From NCBI RefSeq assembly GCF_900637685.1, contig NZ_LR134388.1, positions 1,313,501-1,377,500 of the forward strand: 64,000 nt of DNA, read 5' to 3'. This document shows positions 27,458-36,996 of this stretch, piece by piece. The notes beneath the pieces are model-generated. The model saw only the letters and a program-made list of their open reading frames with translations. It searched no databases and had not been told where the DNA came from. Position 1 is the stretch's first letter. The number at the start of each line of letters is the position of its first letter. The translations under genes and the position numbers were made by a program. Origin of the DNA: Legionella sainthelensi (lineage in GTDB: Bacteria; Pseudomonadota; Gammaproteobacteria; Legionellales; Legionellaceae).

Positions 27458-28576
27458 TTAGTAGCTTAAAATTCGTCGCAATTCTGCTTCTTGTAAACGG
27501 GTAGCAAATGACTCATCAGATTCTTTTGCTATAGCCCTGGCTTTATCAATTGAATTAACACTGATTTTACTCCTAGGTGGAGTGGTGAAGAAACGTTGAT
27601 TTTTCGTTGCATCGAAAAGATTATCGATATGCTTTTTATAGTTTTCTTCAGGAGTATCAACAACTCGTTTTGTTTTTAAGGAATAAGTTCGTGTTTCATG
27701 ATCAATTTTTTGGTGTTTACTTGGTGTGACTAATTCTGTTTGCTCTGTAACTCGTTTGGTGGAAATTCCTCTGGGTTTATGTTCGAATAATTGCGCTACA
27801 GTGGTTGTCCAATGCATATTGCCTTCATTATTTAAGGTAATGGTTGGATAACCCGGGGTAGTAGGACCATTAACATGGCCAGTGACATGGAAAGTGACTT
27901 TTAGTCTTTCTGCAATTCCATTTAAATCACTATGTGTAGCCCATCTTCCTCTTTGCTTAATTTGTTCAATTCCATTTAAGATAACAGAGTGGGAGCTTCT
28001 ATCATTCAGAGACAGTACGTCAATTAACAGCACTTCTTTAACATAAGCGTTTTCAATTTGCTGTGCTTTGTCAAAAGGTTGCCCTCTAAGTATTGGTCGA
28101 AGTGACCGAGCGGTATTTTGTGCTAATTGCAACACTTCAGGAGATAATGCTAATTCATTATACTGACTTATTTGCTCTAGGCTGCTGCTTCTTCTTAAGT
28201 AAAATTGTACTAACTCCATGAATTTGCCATAGACAATTGAACCTTCAACCTTAGTTTGTGCTTCATTTGATGTTAATTCTGTATATATTCGGTTTAACAG
28301 ATCTTCTTTATTCACATTAACCGTAATATTTCTTAAAGACATTTGTAGTGCAATTAATTGATCTTTTTTGTAACTATAAGGTAAGCAAGCTAACCAATCC
28401 AGGTCAATCGCTAGGATATCTTGGAGACTCATGCCAAGTCCTTCGTTTTTCCAACGATTAAAAGTATTGCTTTTTCCACTCGAATAATATTCATGTTGAA
28501 TGGCATGGATTAAACCTATTGCGAAAGCATAAAATCCACAATCACCCCCACCTGGATTATCTATTCTAAAAGACAT
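27458..28576 (-). CDS. candidate OTU-like cysteine protease (deubiquitinase) effector
   Basis: 372 residues from the ATG at 28576 (MSFRIDNPGGGDCGFYAFAI); an upstream in-frame start adds 11 residues that would include the promoter leader. The OTU pattern is Gly-rich GGGDCGFYAFA with catalytic Cys13, then a helical insertion, the family strand-helix GRWATHSDLNGIAERLKVTF (compare W-x5-L-x-A-x-A of OTU domains), and LNNEGNMHWTTTVAQLF with His255. The C-terminal ~100 residues are basic and polar and end EAELRRILSY. Secreted Legionella OTU proteases (the Lot group) cut host ubiquitin chains. A PmrA-box promoter directly upstream supports an effector. Linkage specificity unknown. Confidence 0.75.
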   Translation of the reverse strand: MSFRIDNPGGGDCGFYAFAIGLIHAIQHEYYSSGKSNTFNRWKNEGLGMSLQDILAIDLDWLACLPYSYKKDQLIALQMSLRNITVNVNKEDLLNRIYTELTSNEAQTKVEGSIVYGKFMELVQFYLRRSSSLEQISQYNELALSPEVLQLAQNTARSLRPILRGQPFDKAQQIENAYVKEVLLIDVLSLNDRSSHSVILNGIEQIKQRGRWATHSDLNGIAERLKVTFHVTGHVNGPTTPGYPTITLNNEGNMHWTTTVAQLFEHKPRGISTKRVTEQTELVTPSKHQKIDHETRTYSLKTKRVVDTPEENYKKHIDNLFDATKNQRFFTTPPRSKISVNSIDKARAIAKESDESFATRLQEAELRRILSY

Positions 28577-28608
28577 ATTTATACTCACTCTGTAGTTATA
28601 TGGACCCA

Positions 28609-28641
28609 ATTATAAGGTAAAAATATTAAGTAACTATTATG
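28609..28641 (-). promoter_or_regulatory. PmrA box and -10 of the OTU-like gene
   Basis: On the minus strand CATAATAGT-TA-CTTAATATT (28641-28622) matches the Legionella PmrA consensus cTTAATatT-N2-cTTAATatT at 16 of 18 defined positions. A TATAAT -10 (28614-28609) follows 7 bp later, the geometry of PmrA-activated promoters. The leader to the ATG would be about 25 nt. Confidence 0.65.
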
Positions 28642-28683
28642 TTTGAGGGTATAGTGTGGTTATTTTAATGGCAAAGTGATTTT

Positions 28684-31137
28684 TTAATATTCTCTGTCTT
28701 TTATCCAGATGCTAATTTCAGTCTGGCTTTCATCAATAACTTGAAGAACTTGTTGATATAATCTCTCTAATAATTCATGTTGGCCATTTTTCCAAAAACG
28801 CTCCAGATGTTGACACGCTATTTTCATGCGGGTGGCACCAACATATATGGCACCTCCTTTAATTTTATGAGCAAATTTTTGAACTTCTTCCCAATCACCT
28901 TGTGCATGGGCCTTTTCCAGCATAGAACGATCTTCGGTTAATGAATATTCAAGCATTAGTTTGAGCATGTCATAAAGTATTTTTTCTGTACCAGTAGTTT
29001 TAATTCCTTCTTTAATGTCGAATATTGGAAATGCGGAAAGTTCAAAAAGCTCCGCGTGTAAATTAGATGAATCAGTGGACTCTATCTTGGGAGTTTGTAC
29101 TTCAGGAATAAACGTATTCAAAATATCACGACAATTTTTAGGGGTTAATGGTTTATTGATGACAGCGTTCATACCTGACTCAATACATCGTTGTTTGTTT
29201 TCATCGCCCACATGAGCTGTTAGGGCAATGATTGGTGTATGGAGATTTTTCGCAATTTCTTGTACCCGAATATGGTGAGTTACTTGGTAGCCATCCATAT
29301 CGGGTAAGCCTATGTCCATGAATATCAAATCATATTTATTTTGTCGCCAATAGGTTAAAGCAGATTGTCCATCAATAGCTATATCTACATGACAGTTGCA
29401 CTGATTTAGGAAGGTTTTCGCTACAATTTGTGCAATTGGATTGTCCTCAACCACTAAAATTCGATGTCGAAATAATGTTGTGGTGCTATCTGCTTTATTG
29501 GTAATGCTTCCCGTTTTTTGTTTTAGAGTTGTTTCCTTTAGTTCAGAAAAATATTGGTCAACGCCAGTATCCTCTTCTAATAGAGCTACTTTTAATGGGA
29601 TGATGCAAGTAAATGTTGTTCCTTTTGAGACGGTGCTTTTCACATAAATTTCTCCATCTAACTCATCAACAAACTGTTTGATTACTGCAAGGCCAAGACC
29701 AGCACCTGTATAAATACCTTTATAAGAAGGAGTTAGTTTTTTGAATTGAAGAAAAATTTCTTGTTGTTTGTCTTGTGGAATACCTATGCCGGTGTCTTCT
29801 ACTATAAACTTCAGAATCACTTCACGACCTTCTTGTTTCGCAAGTAGGGCTGTCAATTTTACAAAACCGGAATCAGTAAAATTTAATGAATTAGTAAGTA
29901 GCTCAAGTATAATTCGATGAATGCGAATATTATCACCAATCAGATATTTGGGAATATTTTTATCAAAATCAAGTGATAAACTAAGACGTTTCGAAAATGC
30001 TTTAGCTTTATTTAAATCAATCAAATGTTGTAATATGTTTTGTAATTTAAATTTTTTCTTCACTTTAGGTATTTCACCCGAGCTCACATGGATTGCTTCA
30101 AGGACTTCATCCATAAAATCTAGTAAAGCATGGCTAGAGGCTACTAAATTATCGGCATATTCTTTGAGGCGAGGATTTTGAGCTTCCTCCTTAATGATAT
30201 CGGAGAATCCAACAATACCGGTTAATGGGGTACGAATATCATGACGCATATTTTCAAGAAATTCTGTTTTGGCACGGTTTGCTGTTTCAGCTTTTTCTTT
30301 GGCAATATTTAGCTCTGCTTCGATTTTTTTTCGCTCAGTAATGTCAACAGACATCCCTAATACACCTATGATTTCACCATTTTTATTACGTATTGGTAAT
30401 TTATGACTTAAAAAAATGGCATCTTTACCCTTTACTTGAATGATTTCTTCAATCACTTCTGTTTCTCCAGTTTCCATAATTTGGCGATCATTTTTGCGAA
30501 TTAATTCTGCTTGTTCTTTTTCCCAGGGTAAATCGAAATCAGTTTTTCCAATAACTTCATAGCCGAATTGCAATCCCGCGCTTTGTGCTTGGCGATTATT
30601 ACATCCTTGATAAACCCCACTTTTATCTTTCCAATAAACATGGCCTGGCATATGTGCAATAATGTTTTCTAATGTAGACTGAGTATTTTCTTGATTTGAA
30701 AGAAGACGTTCTTCTCGTTGTTTTCGGTGGGTAATATTTAAAGAGACACCAATAATGCCTATGACATTTCCCTGAGCATCTCTGAGTGGAGTTTTTTTAG
30801 TTAATACAGTAACTTGTTGCCCATCAGCTAATGTTGCCGTTTCTTCCATTTCTAAAGCAGAATTAAGCGCCATTACCCTTAAGTCATTATTGCGTATTGT
30901 TTCAGCCGATTCTACCCATGGCATATCGAAATCGGTTTTACCTATTACTGATTTCATTCCGACCATTTCAAGCATAGTATCATTGCATCCTAAATACCTT
31001 CCTTCTTTATCCTTCCAATAAACGCTCCCGGGAAGTTCTTTGATAATATTTGAGAGAATTAAAGCGTTTGCATCAACAGATAGGAGTCCTGTAGGCATTT
31101 GATGATAAACAGTTTTGTCTTTAGTTTTTTCTGCCAT
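28684..31137 (-). CDS. ArcB-type hybrid sensor histidine kinase (PAS-PAS-HisKA-HATPase-REC-Hpt)
   Basis: 817 residues, no membrane segments, so a cytosolic sensor. Two closely similar PAS domains (~25-140 and ~150-275; both contain GSVYWKDK/GHVYWKDK and GKTDFDMPW/GKTDFDLPW) with PAC tails. A linker helix leads to the H-box ENMRHDIRTPLTGIVGFSD, then the ATPase N-box LLTNSLNFTDSGF and G-boxes DTGIGIP and TGAGLGLAVIKQF. A receiver domain holds the phospho-Asp in YDLIFMDIGLPDMDGYQ, and the Hpt domain holds His in EVQKFAHKIKGGAIYVGA. A multistep relay is encoded in one chain; no partner response regulator is adjacent. Signal and output unknown. Confidence 0.93.
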   Translation of the reverse strand: MAEKTKDKTVYHQMPTGLLSVDANALILSNIIKELPGSVYWKDKEGRYLGCNDTMLEMVGMKSVIGKTDFDMPWVESAETIRNNDLRVMALNSALEMEETATLADGQQVTVLTKKTPLRDAQGNVIGIIGVSLNITHRKQREERLLSNQENTQSTLENIIAHMPGHVYWKDKSGVYQGCNNRQAQSAGLQFGYEVIGKTDFDLPWEKEQAELIRKNDRQIMETGETEVIEEIIQVKGKDAIFLSHKLPIRNKNGEIIGVLGMSVDITERKKIEAELNIAKEKAETANRAKTEFLENMRHDIRTPLTGIVGFSDIIKEEAQNPRLKEYADNLVASSHALLDFMDEVLEAIHVSSGEIPKVKKKFKLQNILQHLIDLNKAKAFSKRLSLSLDFDKNIPKYLIGDNIRIHRIILELLTNSLNFTDSGFVKLTALLAKQEGREVILKFIVEDTGIGIPQDKQQEIFLQFKKLTPSYKGIYTGAGLGLAVIKQFVDELDGEIYVKSTVSKGTTFTCIIPLKVALLEEDTGVDQYFSELKETTLKQKTGSITNKADSTTTLFRHRILVVEDNPIAQIVAKTFLNQCNCHVDIAIDGQSALTYWRQNKYDLIFMDIGLPDMDGYQVTHHIRVQEIAKNLHTPIIALTAHVGDENKQRCIESGMNAVINKPLTPKNCRDILNTFIPEVQTPKIESTDSSNLHAELFELSAFPIFDIKEGIKTTGTEKILYDMLKLMLEYSLTEDRSMLEKAHAQGDWEEVQKFAHKIKGGAIYVGATRMKIACQHLERFWKNGQHELLERLYQQVLQVIDESQTEISIWIKDREY

Positions 31138-31328
31138 ATGTAATTCTCATGGTTATTTTAAAGTTATAGACCTATTATTGGTCATCTACAAGGTGGAGTT
31201 TTAATTTATCAAAGTGAACTGATATGATTCATTTTGATAAGAAAAATATTGTTTTAATGTGGATTTATCCAGGTCTTTTAGAGAGAAAGGAAATTGATAG
31301 GTCAAATAAAAGTTATGCCATGTTTTAT

Positions 31329-32021
31329 TTATTGACTCACATTCATTTTAATATACAAACCATTGTCTGATATTTTTAAATTTTGCCGTTCGAATTTAAT
31401 CTGGTTTATATATCCAATATCTAAGGTTGCGGCTTTAGACATTTCTCTGCTTATACCAAAAAAGAAACGATTTTGAGCAAAAAATTTATCACTTACCCAC
31501 AAGGGATGATTCAAATTAAAGAACCCTTCATCGAAGGTTACCAGAGAGTATTTTGTATTTTGCACCGGGATTTTAAGAGTTATTTGCTCTCTTAAGCGTG
31601 TTGCCCATTCATAGTGAAGCGTATTTTTTCGTTCTTCCAAACGGGAGCGATTCGAAATTTTAAAAAAATCGGTTTTAGTTATATCCCAGAAAAATTGCTG
31701 CCAAATCACATTTTCATGGGAAGCAATGCCTTCCGTATTTTCAGATAAAAAATAAGCCGCACCAATATAAGGAGCGAAATTAGGGGTAAGTTGGTATCCT
31801 GTACCGTAATAAAAATGAAGTTCACTAAGAGCATAACGGTTATTGAGCACGATTAATCGCGGCTCAAAATAATATTTCCATTTCTCATGATTTTGAGCTA
31901 CAGGACCTATAAAGGTCCCGGTCAACCAAAAGCTCCCATAACTTTGCGTTTCTGCATATGCTGTTTGATAAAAAAAATACACCAATAATAATCTTAAAGT
32001 CCATTGTACGCGCAATCTCAT
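31329..32021 (-). CDS. DUF2490 family outer-membrane beta-barrel
   Basis: 230 residues with a signal peptide (RLLLVYFFYQTAYA). The mature part alternates polar and aromatic residues typical of transmembrane beta strands (YGSFWLTGTFIGP, WKYYFEPRLIVLNN, LSELHFYYGTGYQL, APYIGAAYFL), with the DUF2490 core NRSRLEERKNTLHYEWATRL. DUF2490 proteins are small porin-like barrels without assigned function. The C-terminus is GLYIKMNVSQ rather than the classic terminal Phe. It lies 24 bp downstream of the aldehyde dehydrogenase gene on the same strand, so the two may be co-transcribed. Confidence 0.8.
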   Translation of the reverse strand: MRLRVQWTLRLLLVYFFYQTAYAETQSYGSFWLTGTFIGPVAQNHEKWKYYFEPRLIVLNNRYALSELHFYYGTGYQLTPNFAPYIGAAYFLSENTEGIASHENVIWQQFFWDITKTDFFKISNRSRLEERKNTLHYEWATRLREQITLKIPVQNTKYSLVTFDEGFFNLNHPLWVSDKFFAQNRFFFGISREMSKAATLDIGYINQIKFERQNLKISDNGLYIKMNVSQ

Positions 32022-32044
32022 AGCATATTTATTTTTTTAGTGAA

Positions 32045-33415
32045 TTAACCTAACAGGGCGCGAATCAATCTTAATTTAAGTTGAGTATAAGGCTTATATT
32101 TAATGGGTGGTTCAAACCAAAATGATTTTTTCACAATACTCTTGAAGTGGCTAAAGGTTTTAAAGCCTGCCTCACCATGGTAGTTTCCCATACCGCTTTC
32201 TCCAACGCCGCCAAAAGGAAGATTAGAATCACAAATATGTATAAGTACATCATTAATACAACCACCACCAAAAGAAACCTCATGGATGACTTGTGTAGGT
32301 AGTTGCTGATTTTTTCCAAAGACATAGAGCGCTAAGGGACGCGGGCGTGTTTTTAGTTCGTGAAGAATAGGTTTTAAGTCTGAAAAGGGAATTACTGGTA
32401 AAATAGGACCAAAAATCTCTTCTTTCATAATTTCGTCTGTGAAGTCCACATCCTTAAGAATAGTTGGTTCAATGTAATTTTCTGCTTCGATGACTTGCCC
32501 CCCTACATATAGCTTTTGTGGGTCTATAAGATTTTTCAAGCGTTGTAGGTGTCTTTGATCAATAATTCGTACATAGCTTTCACTCTCGATAGGATTTGGG
32601 CCAATAATTTTATTGAGTTGCTTTTTAAGCTCTGCTAGCAAAGGATGATAGATTGAGTCCTCGACCAGAAGATAATCAGGAGCAATACATGTTTGTCCAG
32701 CATTTAAAAATTTGCCCCAGACAATGCGCTGCGCTGAGATTTTGAGATCTGCATCACTAAAAACAATACATGGACTTTTTCCACCTAATTCGAGCGTTAC
32801 AGGCGTTAGGTGCTCTGCGGCTGCTTTAGCAACGATTTTTCCTACCGCAGTGCTCCCAGTAAAAAATAATTTATCAAAACGGTGATTGAGGAGTTCTTGG
32901 GCGATTTCAACCCCGCCCTCTACTACATGAAGATAGTCAGAGTCAAAATTTTGATTGATCACTTGTGCTATTACAGAAGAAGTATTTTTTGTTAGTTCGC
33001 TAGGTTTAATAATGCTGGTATTTCCTGCAGCTATTGCTGCGACTAAAGGGCTTAAAGTAAGTTGGTATGGATAATTCCACGCTCCAATGATTAATGTAGT
33101 TCCATAAGGTTCGGGAAGGATAAAACTTTTTCCAGGTTGATTGACTAATCCTGTTCTTATTTTTTTTGGTTTTGACCATTTGGCAACATATTTAATGGCT
33201 TTATCGATTTCATGATAAATTAATGCAAGCTCAGTCAAATAGATTTCAAATTGAGATTTTTTCATGTCTGCATAAAGAGCTTGATAAAGTTCCTCTTCCT
33301 TTTGCTTTAGAATATCTTTTAACTTTTGTAGTTGCTGCTGTCGGAAAAGAATCTTTTTAGCTTGCCCTGCCATAGCGAATTTTCTCTGTGCTTCAACAAC
33401 TGTATGAATATCCAT
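32045..33415 (-). CDS. aldehyde dehydrogenase (class 3 / coniferyl-aldehyde type)
   Basis: 456 residues, the short class-3 ALDH length lacking the extended N-terminus. It oxidises aldehydes to acids with NAD(P). The catalytic Cys is in LNAGQTCIAPDYLLV (about residue 240) and the general-base Glu in VTLELGGKSPCIVFSDADL. The cofactor-binding FTGSTAVGKIVAKAAAEHL and the substrate-side EEIFGPILPVIPF are intact. The very C-terminus (LKLRLIRALLG) is amphipathic and could associate with membrane, as in fatty-aldehyde dehydrogenases. The ribosome site is weak (GGCGGC). Confidence 0.93.
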   Translation of the reverse strand: MDIHTVVEAQRKFAMAGQAKKILFRQQQLQKLKDILKQKEEELYQALYADMKKSQFEIYLTELALIYHEIDKAIKYVAKWSKPKKIRTGLVNQPGKSFILPEPYGTTLIIGAWNYPYQLTLSPLVAAIAAGNTSIIKPSELTKNTSSVIAQVINQNFDSDYLHVVEGGVEIAQELLNHRFDKLFFTGSTAVGKIVAKAAAEHLTPVTLELGGKSPCIVFSDADLKISAQRIVWGKFLNAGQTCIAPDYLLVEDSIYHPLLAELKKQLNKIIGPNPIESESYVRIIDQRHLQRLKNLIDPQKLYVGGQVIEAENYIEPTILKDVDFTDEIMKEEIFGPILPVIPFSDLKPILHELKTRPRPLALYVFGKNQQLPTQVIHEVSFGGGCINDVLIHICDSNLPFGGVGESGMGNYHGEAGFKTFSHFKSIVKKSFWFEPPIKYKPYTQLKLRLIRALLG

Positions 33416-33606
33416 AAATAGCCGCCAGGGTTAAAGTAATTATTGTTGGGGGTAAAAACATTATTTTATGCAAATAAGAAATGTTTGGCCATAGGTAATA
33501 TCCTCTACCTGAGTCATTAGCATGGAAAATCATAGGAGGCTCCTTGCATCACTATAAACTTTATTTTATTGTCGCGATGCAAGAGAACTGTTTTAGTCTA
33601 GTTTCA

Positions 33607-34674
33607 TTAAATTCTGACTGCTTTTTGAGTACAAAATTTCTTCTTGTATTTCTGTGATTTTTTTAAGTATACTTTTTCTTTATTTCCTTTTTTTTCACAT
33701 AATTTTTTCTCATCGGGTTTCATTCTTAATAAGAGCTGAATGTATTCATCTGTAACTGTCTGCGTTTCATCAGAAAATGTGTCCGACAATGTTCCCGTTG
33801 TTACAAGATCAATTAAGACAGGATTTATTGATTTTTGTTTTAGAAAAGAGTGCTGTGAAAAACATGACGTACTTTTAGGCTCAGCTTTTTCTTTAAGATC
33901 TCTTAAAACATTTTGCATCATTGTAAGAAAAATAGTTAATCCTTGAATAGGATTAATTTCACCAATAGAGGTGCGGCGTATAATTTCTAGGCATTGAGGT
34001 CTGCAGGTATTTTCTAACACATCATCGAGATCATTGACAAATGAAGGTAATTCCACAGTAGAGTTTAAATTATCCAGAAGGTGGGTATTGGATAACAAAC
34101 TTTTGAGTTTTTCTCCAGTTTCTTTGTTTCGATAGATAATATTGTCAAGTAATGAAGGAGTGAAGCTGCTATGACATGCTTCTGTGATGCATCCATCATC
34201 GATTGTTCGACCTTTGCCATATTGTAATGTAGTTTGTGTATATGTTGGGAAAAAAGAAGTCTTATAATAAGCAATTAACGTGTAGAAAAATAAATCAACT
34301 CGTCGATTCGCATGCTCAATGATTGATGCTTTTGAGAGTGCAAGAAGCTCATCTGGATTGTTTTGTTTGGTAACTAATTGGTCGTTTGAATAAGGTAATG
34401 AAAGCGCAGCGCTTTGGTTGTTGTTATAACTGAATCTATTACGTTTTTTATGTGGAAATTGTTTGTGTTCTTCTTTTTTTAATTGTTCAAAAAAACGTGA
34501 ACCGGGTATTTTTGTAGTAGGGCTCAAAGAGATTTTTTTATTGGCTCGATGAGTGGGTAACAAAATATTTTCGCTTGCTGAAAGGATTGATTGGGAAAAA
34601 GTTCGAGAGGATAAAAATGGTTGAGTGCTTTTTTGGGTTATAAGTCCCTTATTCATTGTAAGAAATCGCTTCAT
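33607..34674 (-). CDS. unknown protein, candidate effector
   Basis: 355 residues, not recognised. A clear AGGAGG eight nt upstream supports the ATG at 34674. The N-terminal ~110 residues are Ser/Thr/Asn-rich and probably disordered. The middle (~120-290) is helical with isolated cysteines. The last 40 residues are strongly basic (EKKGNKEKVYLKKSQKYKKK). No signal peptide, membrane segment or catalytic motif. Disordered N-terminus, helical middle and Lys-rich tail are unlike housekeeping enzymes and compatible with a translocated, perhaps nucleic-acid- or lipid-binding protein; that is a guess. Confidence 0.6.
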   Translation of the reverse strand: MKRFLTMNKGLITQKSTQPFLSSRTFSQSILSASENILLPTHRANKKISLSPTTKIPGSRFFEQLKKEEHKQFPHKKRNRFSYNNNQSAALSLPYSNDQLVTKQNNPDELLALSKASIIEHANRRVDLFFYTLIAYYKTSFFPTYTQTTLQYGKGRTIDDGCITEACHSSFTPSLLDNIIYRNKETGEKLKSLLSNTHLLDNLNSTVELPSFVNDLDDVLENTCRPQCLEIIRRTSIGEINPIQGLTIFLTMMQNVLRDLKEKAEPKSTSCFSQHSFLKQKSINPVLIDLVTTGTLSDTFSDETQTVTDEYIQLLLRMKPDEKKLCEKKGNKEKVYLKKSQKYKKKFCTQKAVRI

Positions 34675-34896
34675 CTTAGGCCCCTCCTAAAAATTGTCAT
34701 GGTGTCATAATCATTATCGAAGTGTTTCAATAATAATCATTGCATAAAGCAGTATAATTTGACAAGAGCTCTAATTGTTTTAGAAAAATAAGTGAAGTAC
34801 TCAATATGAATAAAAAAAGCAGAGGAGCAAGAATAAATTCCATTTGACACTAAAGAGAAAAATTAGAATGACATCCAGATTTTTCTTGAGGCTGAA

Positions 34897-35274
34897 TTAT
34901 TCCCGGTAGGAGATATCCAGCATATTTAATCCCCTTTCAATATCATCTGCTACTGATGGTCTTGATAATAGATATTCGCCGGTGTGTTTTGTTAATTCAT
35001 CCTGCGCAAAATTAAAGGCTTCTTCCCATTCATCTATGTTATAATCGCCACGACCTAAATACATTAATGCGACCAAGGTTGCTTGCTGATCGGGACGTAA
35101 ATCATCAATGTATTCAACTGTTTCTTGATAGACTGGGTCATCTTGATGATCAGCCAAAATATAAAGTGAGTCCATTTCTGCAGTTTCCTCAGGAAAACAT
35201 ACTTCCTCTTTAGCTTGAAATTGCCGCGCTTTATCCAGAAGATCACGAATGGTTTCTGTATCAAGGTTCAACAT
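34897..35274 (-). CDS. DUF3775 family protein
   Basis: 125 residues from the ATG at 35274, which has GGAG six nt upstream; the longer frame starting at 35307 adds an unlikely 11 residues that overlap this ribosome site. Acidic small protein with the DUF3775 pattern: LNLDTETIRDLLDKARQFQ, a variable acidic linker, YIDDLRPDQQATLVALMYLG (the conserved L-x-x-x-Q-A-L-V-A-L-x-W/Y-G core), RGDYNIDEWEEAF and the C-terminal TGEYLLSRPSVADDIERGL. Function of the family is unknown. It stands alone. Confidence 0.8.
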   Translation of the reverse strand: MLNLDTETIRDLLDKARQFQAKEEVCFPEETAEMDSLYILADHQDDPVYQETVEYIDDLRPDQQATLVALMYLGRGDYNIDEWEEAFNFAQDELTKHTGEYLLSRPSVADDIERGLNMLDISYRE

Positions 35275-35529
35275 ATTTATCTCCCTATTCAATATGTTTG
35301 GAATCATTAAGTAGCTCCTCAGAGTAACAGCTATAAAGAGGAGGTGCAGCTGTTTACTCTTATGACGAGATATCCTAGGATAAATAGAATATAGTTGATC
35401 TAAATCATTTTTGTTATTTGAGGTTTGCGCCTTGGATAAGTAGAAGACAACAAAATAATTTATGGTGGCTTAAAAATATTTGGCCTGTGACTCACAAAAG
35501 TGTAGATTAAATATGCTAAAAAAAAATTA

Positions 35530-36582
35530 GTGTTTCTATTTGGCTTGACTATTCTTTTTACTTTTAAGTCTACCAGAGCAGCTCCAGCAGTAACAAAGCA
35601 AAAAATTGATCATACAGTAACCGTTTTTATGCAGAATAATAATGTTCCTGGATTGGCATTAGCCGTGCTCAAAGATGGCAAGCCTTTCCTCATTAAAGGA
35701 TATGGTTACGCTAATCTTGCAACAAATACTCTTGTAGATACGAAAACACGTTTTGGTATTGGTTCTGTTTCTAAAGTAATTACTGCTTTTGCACTTATGA
35801 CCTTAGTACAAGAAGGAAAAATTAATTTGAAGAACTCTATCTTGGACTATGTACCAAAGGCACCTGAGCAATGGCGAAATGTAACTATCATCCAATTATT
35901 GTCGCATTCCAGTGGTATTCCTCAACATTATGGACCACATTTGCCTTGGATTAACGTATGGAAAGAACTGGCTAACAAAAATATGCAATTTCAACCTGGG
36001 ACTGCAATTGCTTACAATAATTTCGGTTTTGCAGTGTTGGGTCGTGCTATTGAAAATGTAAGTCATCAATCATTAATTGATTATTTCTCACAAACTATTT
36101 TTATTCCTTTAGGGATGAATGATACAGGTTTACCTAACTTACTCTTTCCACCAAATTTAGCAATTGGATATCAAGTTAAAGAGGGACATATTATTCCCAA
36201 TCCCAATCAAAAACCATGGCAACAGATGGGCGGTTCGGGAGGGATCGTATCAACTATCAGTGACATGGCAAAATGGGATAGTGCTATGTCTGTGGGGAGA
36301 ATATTAACTCCCACTGCTTATCGGCAAATGTGGACACCAGTCCTTTTAAAAAACGGAAAACCAGCAGGGAACCGAAACTGGGCTTGGTCTTTAGGATGGC
36401 AAGTGTCCTCTATCAATGATAAGCGTCTCGTTTTCAAAAATGGAGCTATAAGAGGTTACAGCAGTTGGATAGAGCGACATCTTGATGATCATGTGAGCAT
36501 CATCATTCTCACAAATACTAATCATGTACCATTAGGGCGATTGGCAAAGCGTATTTTCAATCAAGTAACGAGTACAAAATAA
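35530..36582 (+). CDS. beta-lactamase-family (class C / serine hydrolase) protein, start region disturbed
   Basis: 350 residues from the GTG at 35530. Active-site motifs: SxxK in FGIGSVSKVITAFAL (nucleophile Ser), YxN-type in AYNNFGFAVLG, and a degenerate third motif (VFKNGAIRGYSSW, no KTG), so esterase or peptidase activity is as likely as beta-lactamase. No good ribosome site precedes the GTG. One more A in the A9 run at 35518-35526 would fuse ATG 35513 in frame and give MLKKKLVFLFGLTILFTFKS, an excellent signal peptide. The annotated start is therefore probably wrong because of a missing base, or the run is phase-variable. Expected to act in the periplasm. Confidence 0.85.
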   Translation: MFLFGLTILFTFKSTRAAPAVTKQKIDHTVTVFMQNNNVPGLALAVLKDGKPFLIKGYGYANLATNTLVDTKTRFGIGSVSKVITAFALMTLVQEGKINLKNSILDYVPKAPEQWRNVTIIQLLSHSSGIPQHYGPHLPWINVWKELANKNMQFQPGTAIAYNNFGFAVLGRAIENVSHQSLIDYFSQTIFIPLGMNDTGLPNLLFPPNLAIGYQVKEGHIIPNPNQKPWQQMGGSGGIVSTISDMAKWDSAMSVGRILTPTAYRQMWTPVLLKNGKPAGNRNWAWSLGWQVSSINDKRLVFKNGAIRGYSSWIERHLDDHVSIIILTNTNHVPLGRLAKRIFNQVTSTK

Positions 36583-36996
36583 AATTCTCTTCACATTAGG
36601 TTGTTCGTTAATCTGACAGCTTAATGTTGAGATATCCAAAAATCTGACGCATAGTGCATTTATTGAGATTGGAACGGGTTATTTGGATAGTTACAGGGTT
36701 AAGTATTTTTAATTTAATCATTTGGTTTGAAATTAATCCAATTTGTTCTGTTTATATATGATATAAGTATTATGACAAATGCATGTTTTTTAATGGTTTT
36801 AAGCACATTCATTTGTGGCAAATACATTGGATTAATGTAAAATTGATTTAAAAAAACATAAAAAATTACTCTTATATAGAGGAATATTTAGAAGTCGTTT
36901 GCAATAAAATTTATTGATTTATCTTTTCCAATAACTATAGTTAATATAATACTTACTATTTTGAATCAATGGACGTATGCTAAGGAGGGTATTAAC
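36583..36996. other. intergenic stretch before the YqjD-like operon
   Basis: 414 bp of very AT-rich sequence. A TATAAT at 36945-36950 about 47 bp before the next ATG could be its -10, but no matching -35 is seen, which would suit a stress sigma factor. No gene or strong hairpin recognised. Confidence 0.35.
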
